A stretch of 44,059 nt of DNA from Bifidobacterium breve (GTDB lineage: Bacteria > Actinomycetota > Actinomycetes > Nanopelagicales > Nanopelagicaceae). Positions 36,568-44,059 of this stretch are shown here, piece by piece. The stretch lies in NCBI GenBank assembly GCA_945863115.1, contig CAMAYZ010000009.1:1-44059 (forward strand), in the 5' to 3' direction. Each line of letters opens with the position of its first letter. The first letter of the stretch is position 1. The notes under the pieces were generated by a model that did no database searches, was not told the origin of the DNA, and worked only from the letters and a program-made list of their open reading frames with translations. The position numbers were made by a program, and so were the translations under genes.

Positions 36568-37628
36568 TATTGTGAAACAACCCATTGTCCGTAGAAAAGA
36601 CCCAGCCCAGCTGCAACACTCATGCCCGCCAAAATCCAGAATCTAATAACAATCGTGACTTCGCCCCAACCTAGTAATTCAAAGTGATGCTGAAGCGGTG
36701 CCATTTTAAAGACGCGTTTGCCGCCTGAAAGTTTGAAATATCCGGTTTGAATTATTACTGAAAGCGTAATCAGAACAAAGAGTCCGCCAAGAGCGGCAAG
36801 TAAGGCCTCTACGCGCAAGACAATGGCAATTCCAGAAATTGCACCACCTAGTGCTAGCGAACCTACATCGCCCATAAAAATTTTTGCTGGTGCTGCATTC
36901 CACCAGAGAAAACCGGCACATGAACCGGCAAGTGCAGCAGATAAAACTGCGATATCAAGTGGATCTCGGACGATGTAACACTGTGGAACATCTGAAATTG
37001 CGCAACTTTGACCAAACTCCCAGACCCCAATAACGATGAAGGATAGAAAAGTCATGATTGCGGCACCTGATGCAAGTCCATCTAAACCATCAGTTAAATT
37101 AACACCATTCGAACTTCCAAGAACAAGAAAAATAACCCAGAGAATTACCAAGACCATTCCAAGTTTTATTGAAGTGTCACGAACTCCTGAGAAATACATT
37201 GAAATTGGTGCTAGCCCAGATTCATCTTCGAATTGCAATCCGGCATATGCAAAACCAGCAGCAAAAAGTGCTTGACCGAAAAGTTTCTGCCTTGCAGTTA
37301 GTCCCAGTGATTGTTTTCTAGAAATCTTTAGCCAATCATCTAGAAAACCAATTAAACCTAATCCAACTATTAGCGCCATTACCAAAATCGCTGAGGCAGT
37401 TATTCCTACGCCTGTAAGTAAGTGGCTTGCAAAATAAGCGATGATTGTGGAGGAGATGAGAACAATTCCACCCATCGTTGGAGTTCCACGCTTTACATGA
37501 TGGGTTTTTGGCCCGTCATCGCGAATCATCTGTCCAACACCACGCTTTGCAAGGATGCGTATCAGCGTTGGTGTGAAAATAAAACTTAGCAAGAGTGCGA
37601 ATCCGCCAGCGAATACAATGCCTTTCAC
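36567..37628 (-). CDS. mraY: Phospho-N-acetylmuramoyl-pentapeptide transferase
   Basis: 353 aa integral membrane enzyme with about ten helices. It transfers phospho-MurNAc-pentapeptide to undecaprenyl phosphate to make lipid I. MIRDDGPKTHHVKRGTPTMGG (split over about residues 34-54) and GFLDDWLKISRKQSLGL near 95-112 are conserved. The nucleotide pocket NGVNLTDGLDGLA is near 174-186. The FMGDVGSLALGGAI acidic site is near 252, and the C-terminal PLQHHFELLGWGE is near 312. The start is GTG, overlapping the murF stop (GTGA). It produces the substrate of MurG, encoded three genes downstream. Confidence 0.98.
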   Translation of the reverse strand: MKGIVFAGGFALLLSFIFTPTLIRILAKRGVGQMIRDDGPKTHHVKRGTPTMGGIVLISSTIIAYFASHLLTGVGITASAILVMALIVGLGLIGFLDDWLKISRKQSLGLTARQKLFGQALFAAGFAYAGLQFEDESGLAPISMYFSGVRDTSIKLGMVLVILWVIFLVLGSSNGVNLTDGLDGLASGAAIMTFLSFIVIGVWEFGQSCAISDVPQCYIVRDPLDIAVLSAALAGSCAGFLWWNAAPAKIFMGDVGSLALGGAISGIAIVLRVEALLAALGGLFVLITLSVIIQTGYFKLSGGKRVFKMAPLQHHFELLGWGEVTIVIRFWILAGMSVAAGLGLFYGQWVVSQ

Positions 37629-38998
37629 TGGTCCACCTCCCCTAATCTCTCTTTAATCGAATCAACTAACAGATTGAATTCGCCAGAACGTGAAGCTTTT
37701 ACTAACACCACATCTCCTGGAGCAAAGTGCTCGACAATTGCCATTGCATCTGCTTTCGTGTCGAAATAGTGAACTGCACTTGCACCATCTAAATCCGCAA
37801 GGTAATCCTTTATTCCAACTACGACCAGATTGTCGATTCCGATCTCACAGACGAGTCTGCCAATTGCTGCATGCTCCGCGGCGGATGACTCGCCGAGTTC
37901 CTGCATCTTGCCTAAAATTGCCCAACTTACGCCCCCACTTTCCTGCGAAATCAGTGCCAATGTTCGAAGGGCAGCCGCGACGCTCTCTGGGTTTGCATTA
38001 TAAGAATCATTTATCAAAGTGATCTCGCCAATTTGAGAAATTTCCATGCGCCACTTGCTAGAAACTTCTGCAGTTGAAAGTGCTGCGGAGATAGTTTCGA
38101 TTGGGATCTTTAGAGCAGTTGCTGCAGCTGCCGCAGCTAGCGCATTTGAAATTTGATGCATTCCCAAAAGTTGTAGCCCTACTGCTGCTCTTCCGTCCGG
38201 AGTTACCAAATCAAAGTGTGCTCTACCCTCGCGCACTTCAACATCAGCGGCTCTGATTTCACATTTTGATTTTTCACCAAAAAGAATTCTTTTTACACCT
38301 GATGGGACAACCATATTAGGAGTGAATTCATCATAAGTTCCCAAAATCGCAGTTCCGCCAGCCGTGAGAGATGTAATCAATTCAGATTTAGCTTTAGCAA
38401 TAATCTCTCTGCTTCCGAACTCGCCAAGATGCGCAGTTCCCACAGTTAATACAACACCAACATGTGGTTTAGCGATTTCTGCAAGATATGAAATATCTCC
38501 GAGATGTCGCGCTCCCATTTCTACAATACAAAATTTCGTAGTCTCAGAGCATCTTAAAATCAATAACGGAACACCTAGCTCGTTATTCAAAGATTCCTCA
38601 GGCGCAATGGTTTCCCCTGAGACACTTAGGATGTGCCGTAACAGATCCTTGGTTGTTGTCTTTCCCTGTGACCCAGTAATTCCAATAACCTGTAAATTCA
38701 CTAGCTCGTTCCGAACATAAATTGCTAGATCCCGTAAGGCCTTTCGAACATCATTTACTTTGATAGCCGGAGCTGTGCAATCTTTGCTGACTAATGCAAA
38801 CTGAGCACCATTTGAAATTGCTTCTGCAATGTATTCATGTCCATCAACGTTAGCGCCTACAAAAGCTGTGAAGAATGTCTTACTTGTTGCTTGGTTTGAA
38901 TTAATCACCGGAAAAGCCGAAGTGGTTTGCAAGCCATCGGTGTTTCGAACTTCGCCACCAACAATCTGCGCAATTTGATTCAAAGTTAACTTAATCAT
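37625..38998 (-). CDS. murF: UDP-MurNAc-tripeptide--D-Ala-D-Ala ligase
   Basis: 457 aa Mur ligase that adds the D-Ala-D-Ala dipeptide, completing the cytoplasmic pentapeptide precursor. The ATP-binding loop is GITGSQGKTTTKDLLRHIL near residues 104-122. MGARHLGDISYLAEIAKPHVGVVLTVG, split near 155-180, and NDSYNANPESVAAAL near 325-339 are diagnostic for MurF. The ddl ligase that makes D-Ala-D-Ala is not in the window. The start overlaps the murE stop by 4 nt. Confidence 0.97.
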   Translation of the reverse strand: MIKLTLNQIAQIVGGEVRNTDGLQTTSAFPVINSNQATSKTFFTAFVGANVDGHEYIAEAISNGAQFALVSKDCTAPAIKVNDVRKALRDLAIYVRNELVNLQVIGITGSQGKTTTKDLLRHILSVSGETIAPEESLNNELGVPLLILRCSETTKFCIVEMGARHLGDISYLAEIAKPHVGVVLTVGTAHLGEFGSREIIAKAKSELITSLTAGGTAILGTYDEFTPNMVVPSGVKRILFGEKSKCEIRAADVEVREGRAHFDLVTPDGRAAVGLQLLGMHQISNALAAAAAATALKIPIETISAALSTAEVSSKWRMEISQIGEITLINDSYNANPESVAAALRTLALISQESGGVSWAILGKMQELGESSAAEHAAIGRLVCEIGIDNLVVVGIKDYLADLDGASAVHYFDTKADAMAIVEHFAPGDVVLVKASRSGEFNLLVDSIKERLGEVDQ

Positions 38999-40476
38999 GC
39001 AAGCTCCTCGATAGCGCGAGCTAGCTCGATGCGGTCATCAAATGCAAACTTCTTTCCTGCTATCTCTTGGCCGGTTTCATGACCCTTCCCAAGAATCACT
39101 ACACAATCCCCCGGAAGGGCATTAGTTACCGCAAATGCTATTGCTTCGCGCCTATCAACCAGAGTTGTGCTATTTTCTTTAAGGTCTAAGCCCGCAATCA
39201 TTTCATCCAAAATTGTTTCAGGTGCTTCGCTCCTCGGATTATCGCTGGTAAATATTGCCAAGTCAGAACCCTCAAGCAATTCCCGTCCCATAATCGGACG
39301 TTTTGTTTTATCTCTATCTCCACCGCAACCGAGAACTGCGATTATTCGTCCACTCACACTTTTGCGTAAGGTGGCCAAAATTCTTGTTACTGCATCTGGA
39401 GTGTGTGCATAATCGACTAGCGCTAAGAATTTCTGACCGATATCGACGCTCTCTAAGCGCCCTGCGGCGCCCTTCAAGTTCGGAAAACAATTACCAATAA
39501 CTATTGGATCGATCTCGAATTGCGAGGCGATCGCTACTGCCATTAGCAAATTATCTAAGTTATGTTCACCAATTAAATTAATTTCGCCTTCAATCAAAAT
39601 TCCACCAGTTCCGCGGATAGCAACGGAATAACCTCGAGCTGTCGGTTCGATTCGTTCAAAGCGCCATTGAGATTCTGGGTTCTGTCGAGATAAGGAGATC
39701 ATCGGAATCTGAGGATTGTTGTATAACTCTCGACCGTATTTGTCATCAATATTTATGAAACCTAATTCGCTATATTCAGCCGTAAATAACTTTGCTTTGG
39801 CTGCAAAATAACTCGCCATGTCACCATGAAAATCTAAATGATCCTGAGTTAAATTAGTAAACCCAACTATTGAAAACTTAGTGCCAGCTACTCTCCTGGC
39901 TTCAAGTGCATGGCTACTGACCTCCATTGAAACATGTGAAATATGTCGTTCGCCCATTGTCGCAAGAAGACTCTGCAACTCAGATGCCTCTGGGGTCGTG
40001 TAAATTGCAGTTAATTTCTCTGGCCCAATTTCAATTCCAACTGTTCCAATTAAGCCAGTGGATTTACCGGCAGCTACCAAGATTTGATTGAGAATAGTTG
40101 TTGTAGTCGTTTTCCCATTTGTTCCGGTGATCCCAACTAATTGCATGGTGCTGGAAGGTGAACCGTAAAACCATGAACAGATGGCGCCTAGGAATCGGCG
40201 TGGATTTGAAATCACAATAACAGGGAGTTTTTTGCCAATTAGTTTCGCACCGGCTTCGTCTGTGATTACTCCTATGGCACCAGAAGCTACAACATTATCG
40301 ATGTAGCTAGCGCCATGTGAATTTGCACCAGGAAGAGCGACGAATAAATCACCAATATTTACTCCACGCGAATCTGAAGTGATTCCCGAAAATTCCAAAT
40401 TAAGGTCGGATTCAATTCCAATAAAATTAGCTAGTTCCGTTACTGACTTAACATAATCAGAGACCGGCCGAATCAT
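38995..40476 (-). CDS. murE: UDP-MurNAc-tripeptide ligase, meso-diaminopimelate type
   Basis: 493 aa Mur ligase that adds the third residue of the stem peptide. The ATP loop GITGTNGKTTTTT is at residues 115-127. K228 in SYFAAKAKLF is the probable carbamylated lysine. The motif D412-N-P-R-S-E in TSDNPRSEAP is the recognised signature for meso-diaminopimelate rather than lysine, so the wall is predicted to be meso-DAP type. GCGGDRDKTKRP and GKGHETGQ near the C-terminus are also conserved. It overlaps both ftsI and murF by 4 nt. Confidence 0.98.
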   Translation of the reverse strand: MIRPVSDYVKSVTELANFIGIESDLNLEFSGITSDSRGVNIGDLFVALPGANSHGASYIDNVVASGAIGVITDEAGAKLIGKKLPVIVISNPRRFLGAICSWFYGSPSSTMQLVGITGTNGKTTTTTILNQILVAAGKSTGLIGTVGIEIGPEKLTAIYTTPEASELQSLLATMGERHISHVSMEVSSHALEARRVAGTKFSIVGFTNLTQDHLDFHGDMASYFAAKAKLFTAEYSELGFINIDDKYGRELYNNPQIPMISLSRQNPESQWRFERIEPTARGYSVAIRGTGGILIEGEINLIGEHNLDNLLMAVAIASQFEIDPIVIGNCFPNLKGAAGRLESVDIGQKFLALVDYAHTPDAVTRILATLRKSVSGRIIAVLGCGGDRDKTKRPIMGRELLEGSDLAIFTSDNPRSEAPETILDEMIAGLDLKENSTTLVDRREAIAFAVTNALPGDCVVILGKGHETGQEIAGKKFAFDDRIELARAIEELA

Positions 40477-42266
40477 TTTACAATCGCGCTTTTCTTGAGT
40501 TCTGCTTCGGTTAATGGATAAGCCTTTAGTTTTGTTGTTGAAGGTGCAATATGTTTTGACTGCAGAACAAACTTCATTACCTTCGCAAATACTGGTCCGC
40601 CAAGTGCCCCACCCCAGTGCATTCCTTGTGGTTCTTGGATTGCAACGCTTACAACGTAAGCTGGATTATCTGCCGGAGCAAATCCGATAAATGAAGCGGT
40701 GTAGCCGCTATAGCAAGAACAATCTGAATTGAATTTCATTGCCGTTCCAGTTTTACCTGCTACTCGATAACCAGGTATTGCTGCAGTTGGAGCCGTTCCA
40801 TTTGCAGAAACCACGCTCTCTAGCATCGTGCGAATTTCTTTTGCAGTTTCGGCACTGATTACTCGCTTAGATTGCTGATCTTTAGCAGGAATATAGTTTC
40901 CACTTGCATCAGTCGTTCCAGCAACAACCGTCGGAGTAACTCGAACTCCATCATTAGCGATAGTTGCAAAGACGCTCGTCGCCTGAAGGGATGTCACTGA
41001 ATAACCTTGGCCGAATGCAAAAGTTGGAAGTGAGGTTCCAGACCAATCGCTGACCGGTCGTAATAATCCAGCTGATTCACCTGGAAGATGCGACCCAGTG
41101 CTTTTCCCGAAGCCGAAGTCAGTTAGATATTGATACAGCGTCTTGCTTCCAAGTTGTTGGCCAATTTTGATTGAAGCAGTGTTACTAGAAACAGCCAATG
41201 CGCCAGTTGCAGTAAGTCGTTGGGTTGGGTGGCGTTCGTGATCTGAAAATTTAGTGCCGGCAACCTTCATGGAATAAGGAACCGTGTAGACCGAGTTTGC
41301 GGTCAACTTCTTCTCTTCCAGGGCCGCAGCGTATGTGATTACTTTTCCAGTTGACCCGGGCTCGTAAACATCTTGGACCGCAGGATTTCTAATTACATTC
41401 AAGTTTCCAACAATAGGTTTTGCTGGATTGAAAGTTGGCGCACTTGCTTGCGCAATAATTGCACCAGTCTTTGGATCCATGACAATTACCGTTCCAGATT
41501 TTGCTTTTGAACTTGCCACTGCCTTGCTAATTGCATCTTGTGCAACCCATTGAATATCTCTATCAACTGTTAGGCGCACCGAGGTTCCAGCCTTAGCTTC
41601 AGTTCTAATTTTTGCTGAACCAGGAATAATTGTTCCCGCTCCATTATCAAACATATATTGGCCGTTAGTTCCTGAAAGTTCGCTATTTAAACTACTTTCA
41701 ATTCCAGCTGCGCCAACACCTTCATGATTTATGAAACCAATTAGCGAAGATGCCAGTGTTCCCGTTGGATATTCCCGGATGTATCCGCGCTCTGAGAAGA
41801 AGCCAACTATTCGCTTAGCTAAACCACCTTTTTCCTTAAGGACTTCAGTGTTGTAATCCGAAATAGTCTTCTGCAGCGCGCTCCACATAGCCGGCTTGCC
41901 ATTCTTAACAATTATTTTATAACGAAGGGTGCCGGTGTAAAGAGCGGTTAATTCTGCTTCGTCCATTTGCAATACCGGGCTTGTTACTTGGGCAACCAAC
42001 TTTGGATTCTTAATTTGAGCTTGATCGACAACGATAGTTATCGCAGCAACACTTCTCGCAAGTTCAACACCATTAACGTCACTGATTACGCCGCGAGGTG
42101 CCAGAAGCGTAGAAGTCCGAAGCAATTCAGTTGCGGCACGTTCACTAATTGTCCCTGCCCTTACAACCTGGACAGAGAACAATTGCGCAATGATTACTCC
42201 GAATAAGGCAAATGTCACGACTAACAGGGTGCGAATTCGCTTATGAACTAGAGCGTTGTGACTCAT
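40473..42266 (-). CDS. ftsI: Septal class B penicillin-binding protein FtsI (PBP3)
   Basis: 597 aa. This transpeptidase cross-links septal peptidoglycan and pairs with FtsW. A short cytoplasmic tail and one membrane helix (about residues 11-36) are followed by the PBP dimerisation domain (about 50-215, APRGVISDVNGVELA at 56-70). The transpeptidase domain then carries nucleophile S305 and K308 in YEPGSTGKV. The second motif is S360-S-N362, and the third is K505-T-G in VAGKTGTAM. There are no PASTA repeats at the C-terminus. The gene overlaps murE by 4 nt and the FtsL-like gene by 4 nt. Confidence 0.97.
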   Translation of the reverse strand: MSHNALVHKRIRTLLVVTFALFGVIIAQLFSVQVVRAGTISERAATELLRTSTLLAPRGVISDVNGVELARSVAAITIVVDQAQIKNPKLVAQVTSPVLQMDEAELTALYTGTLRYKIIVKNGKPAMWSALQKTISDYNTEVLKEKGGLAKRIVGFFSERGYIREYPTGTLASSLIGFINHEGVGAAGIESSLNSELSGTNGQYMFDNGAGTIIPGSAKIRTEAKAGTSVRLTVDRDIQWVAQDAISKAVASSKAKSGTVIVMDPKTGAIIAQASAPTFNPAKPIVGNLNVIRNPAVQDVYEPGSTGKVITYAAALEEKKLTANSVYTVPYSMKVAGTKFSDHERHPTQRLTATGALAVSSNTASIKIGQQLGSKTLYQYLTDFGFGKSTGSHLPGESAGLLRPVSDWSGTSLPTFAFGQGYSVTSLQATSVFATIANDGVRVTPTVVAGTTDASGNYIPAKDQQSKRVISAETAKEIRTMLESVVSANGTAPTAAIPGYRVAGKTGTAMKFNSDCSCYSGYTASFIGFAPADNPAYVVSVAIQEPQGMHWGGALGGPVFAKVMKFVLQSKHIAPSTTKLKAYPLTEAELKKSAIVK

Positions 42267-42649
42267 TTAGTCACCAAAGCTTCCACGTCCGAATAATTAA
42301 GATAACCGATTTTGCTTGCTGGCTTCATTCCCAATTCAATTGCAGCTTTTGAGAGATTTACTGGAGAATTCTTCTGGTTTACTAAATTAAGAATTGCATC
42401 CTTCTCGTCCATGGCAGTATTTCTCTGGCTTTTCAATTCTTGCAGTGTGAATGCATCTTGGGTCATCAAGATATTTATTCCTGCAATCACCAGAAGATTT
42501 ATGGTTACAGCAGAAGCCATAAGCAACATAAATTTGCGGGTATCTAATCTTTGAACCGCAACAGTTGTTTGCGCCTCATCAATGACAACCGCTGGGCGCT
42601 TTACTGCAAGACGCGGTCTAGTTAAAGCAGGAAGTGCAAGAATCGCCAT
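42263..42649 (-). CDS. ftsL: FtsL-like bitopic division protein
   Basis: 128 aa. It has a cytoplasmic N-terminus rich in Pro/Arg/Val (residues 1-38), one membrane helix at about 40-62 (MLLMASAVTINLLVIAGINI), then a short helical or coiled-coil segment (about 68-95, FTLQELKSQRNTAMDEKDAIL). The layout matches FtsL, which forms a complex with FtsB/DivIC and FtsQ to activate FtsWI. FtsL is too divergent for sequence alone, so the call rests on topology and its position between rsmH and ftsI. Its ATG shares a base with the rsmH stop (TAATG). Confidence 0.85.
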   Translation of the reverse strand: MAILALPALTRPRLAVKRPAVVIDEAQTTVAVQRLDTRKFMLLMASAVTINLLVIAGINILMTQDAFTLQELKSQRNTAMDEKDAILNLVNQKNSPVNLSKAAIELGMKPASKIGYLNYSDVEALVTK

Positions 42650-43599
42650 TAGGCAGCCACTCTTTCCAGAGCGCGAAGCCGCATTGATTGCGCCCTTGCA
42701 TTATTTTCAATTTCAGAATCGCTTGCACCTTCACTACCGCTGACAACTAATTTGTAACTTGCAGCTGAATTTGGCAGATCAAATGGCAAGCCAAGTGGTG
42801 AGTTTGAACCGACTACATCAGCAAAAGCTCGCTTCACTATTTTGTCTTCAAGAGATTGATAAGACATAACAACTAGGCGGCCACCAATTCTGATCGCGCT
42901 AATTGCTTTAGGAATCGCTCGCTCTAAGACTGCGAGTTCCTGATTAACTTCAATTCGAAGGGCTTGGAAAGTGCGCTTTGCAGGATTACCACCGGTGCGC
43001 CTTGCTGGAGCTGGGATACTGTTTTTAACTAGTTCTGCTAAATCTTTTGTTGTTACAAGCGAATTAGTCTCGCGGGCCTTAATAATGTTGTCCGCAATTT
43101 TTGTTGCAAACTTCTCTTCACCGTAATTGCGAATAACTCGAACTAATTCCCCATATGAATAAGTATTCAAAATATCTAGCGCACTTGGCCCGCTGCTTTG
43201 ATCCATTCGCATATCAAGCGGTGCCTCTTGCGAGTAGGCAAAACCTCGATCTGCTTGATCAAGTTGCATTGAAGAAACGCCAAGATCAAAGAGAATTCCG
43301 TCAACTTCGGTGATTCCTAGCTTTGAAAGAACTTCATCGAGTTCGTCATAAACTGCGTGGATTATTTCGACTCGATTACTTACTTCACTTAAATTTGTTG
43401 TTGCAATTGCGATTGCACTTAAATCACGATCTAAAGCGATGATTTTCAGATTAGGGAATTTCAATAGAAGCGCCTTGCTGTGACCACCTAAACCGAGTGT
43501 GGCATCAACAATTATCGGATTGCTTTTAGCTTCAATTGCAGGAGAGAGCAGTGCAATGCAGCGATCTAGTGCAACTGGAATATGTAACGCGTCCTGCAT
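42649..43599 (-). CDS. rsmH: 16S rRNA (cytosine-1402-N4)-methyltransferase
   Basis: 316 aa. It methylates N4 of C1402 in the decoding centre of 16S rRNA using S-adenosylmethionine. It was formerly named MraW. The SAM site is VDATLGLGGHSKALL (about 31-45), with ALDRDLSAI (about 55-63). DGILFDLGVSSMQLDQADRGFAY lies near 100-122. The region RRTGGNPAKRTFQALRIEVN is near 203-222, and YQSLEDKIVKRAF is near 249. The ribosome binding site AAGGGGGAG is strong. A GC-rich structured leader lies between mraZ and this gene. Confidence 0.98.
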   Translation of the reverse strand: MQDALHIPVALDRCIALLSPAIEAKSNPIIVDATLGLGGHSKALLLKFPNLKIIALDRDLSAIAIATTNLSEVSNRVEIIHAVYDELDEVLSKLGITEVDGILFDLGVSSMQLDQADRGFAYSQEAPLDMRMDQSSGPSALDILNTYSYGELVRVIRNYGEEKFATKIADNIIKARETNSLVTTKDLAELVKNSIPAPARRTGGNPAKRTFQALRIEVNQELAVLERAIPKAISAIRIGGRLVVMSYQSLEDKIVKRAFADVVGSNSPLGLPFDLPNSAASYKLVVSGSEGASDSEIENNARAQSMRLRALERVAA

Positions 43600-43658
43600 C
43601 TTCTCCCCCTTTCTAGTTCATACACTTTTAATGCAACTACTTAACTTTTCTAAACTCT

Positions 43659-43733
43659 GGTCATCGCCGGCCGACGGATCTGGGGGTTAACGGCGCCGGG
43701 GAAGGGGCGTCGTTATAGAGGTCGGCGATGGCC
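43659..43733 (-). other. GC-rich structured RNA leader upstream of rsmH (candidate mraW-type motif)
   Basis: In the 139-bp mraZ-rsmH gap, GGTCATCGCCGGCC (43659-43672) and GGTCGGCGATGGCC (43720-43733) form a 14-bp stem with only two G-U wobbles. An inner stem GACG/CGTC (43673-43676 with 43708-43711) stacks on it, leaving an 8-nt bulge on one side (43712-43719). The apical loop is 31 nt and very C-rich in the RNA sense, with GGCGCC and GTTAAC palindromes. The block is much richer in GC than its surroundings. I recall an mraW RNA motif predicted in actinobacterial rsmH leaders; whether this belongs to it needs a covariance search. No U-run follows, so simple termination is unlikely. Confidence 0.65.
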
Positions 43734-43738
43734 ACAAT

Positions 43739-44059
43739 TTAGAAAAGGCCTGGAAGCACCTCCGATGAAACATCAGAGAAAGTTTTTTCACGATCCGCTA
43801 AATAAGAATCCCAAGCTGCGTTATCCCAAATTTCTAAACGAGTATTTGCGCCGATGACAACGCAATCTTTTTCTAAACCTGCATATGTTCGAAGTCCACT
43901 TGGAATTGTTACGCGACCTTGCTTATCTGGAACTTCATCGTGTGCGCCAGCAAACATCACGCGCATGTAATCGCGTGCTGCTTTTTCGGTGACGGGTGCT
44001 TGGCGCAGACGATCAGTAATTGAAGAAAATTCGCCGCTAGGAAAAACATATAAACAACG
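43739..44059 (-). CDS. mraZ: MraZ transcription factor, C-terminal part (cut by window edge)
   Basis: The reading frame is open to the end of the window, so 106 residues are visible and the N-terminal part lies outside. An ATG at 43966 exists, but codons upstream continue with family-typical sequence (RCLYVF, then [18 protein letters not shown]), so it is not the true start. The second MraZ repeat is clear in [21 protein letters not shown], split around the DxxGR motif, and in [13 protein letters not shown]. MraZ binds repeats in its own promoter and represses or tunes the dcw cluster; that site would lie beyond the window. It precedes rsmH as in most bacteria. Confidence 0.95.
   Translation of the reverse strand, partial: RCLYVFPSGEFSSITDRLRQAPVTEKAARDYMRVMFAGAHDEVPDKQGRVTIPSGLRTYAGLEKDCVVIGANTRLEIWDNAAWDSYLADREKTFSDVSSEVLPGLF

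Noticed and set aside
36568-36585. murD start at 36585
   Set aside because: It adds six residues (MGCFTI) with no family match and overlaps mraY by 19 nt; the 36567 ATG matches the operon's junction style.
1-44059. Mobile element, prophage or defence island
   Set aside because: No transposase, integrase, phage or defence-like gene and no direct terminal repeats were seen; every sizeable ORF belongs to core metabolism or division.

Overview
This window looks like a chromosomal core segment from a low-GC member of the Actinobacteria (Actinomycetota). I judge base composition by eye to be in the low-to-mid 40s percent GC. A streamlined freshwater lineage such as the acI/Nanopelagicales group would fit, but I cannot prove it. 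The evidence is an actinobacterial gene order (dcw division cluster, sepF, a DksA/TraR-like gene, lspA, rluD, dnaE, his operon, lgt, gltBD, pyk, pdtaR), a PriA-like HisA, an ANTAR response regulator of the PdtaR type, a eukaryotic-type IleRS behind a T-box, and very tight packing with many ATGA, TAATG and GTGA start/stop overlaps. I see no insertion sequence, prophage, CRISPR array or integron.

Layout: nearly everything is on the minus strand, so transcription runs from high to low coordinates. (1) 44059-27346 is the division and cell wall cluster: mraZ (cut by the window edge), a GC-rich structured RNA leader, rsmH, ftsL, ftsI, murE, murF, mraY, murD, ftsW, murG, murC, ftsQ, ftsZ, pgeF, yggS, sepF, yggT. 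It makes UDP-MurNAc-pentapeptide, lipid I and lipid II, and supplies the Z-ring with its membrane anchor SepF. (2) 23927-27349 is the only plus-strand unit: promoter, T-box riboswitch and ileS, which collides tail-to-tail with yggT in a 4-bp overlap. (3) 23933-18112 holds a lysine-rich DksA/TraR-like protein, lspA, rluD-like and dnaE. (4) 18097-12614 is hisDCBHAFI. (5) 12617-9679 holds a previously unlisted 49-codon membrane microprotein, a MauE/DoxX-like protein, a DsbA-like thioredoxin-fold protein, lgt and a VIT-family metal transporter. (6) 9577-1400 holds gltB, gltD, pyk, an unusual tRNA and pdtaR. (7) 1266-40 is a LivK-like lipoprotein.

The genes are mostly housekeeping, so the interesting biology lies between and around them. 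A tRNA with a leucine CAA anticodon but a short class I variable loop ends one nucleotide before the pdtaR start codon. The ileS leader reads as a complete T-box with a translational (SD-sequestering) switch. The mraZ-rsmH gap contains a long stem in an otherwise AT-richer region. lspA appears to start at CTG in a CTGA overlap. Small genes of a MauE/DsbA module occupy the place between hisI and lgt where relatives, as I recall them, carry trp genes. No divIVA/wag31 lies next to yggT. I found no clearly novel defence or metabolic system.
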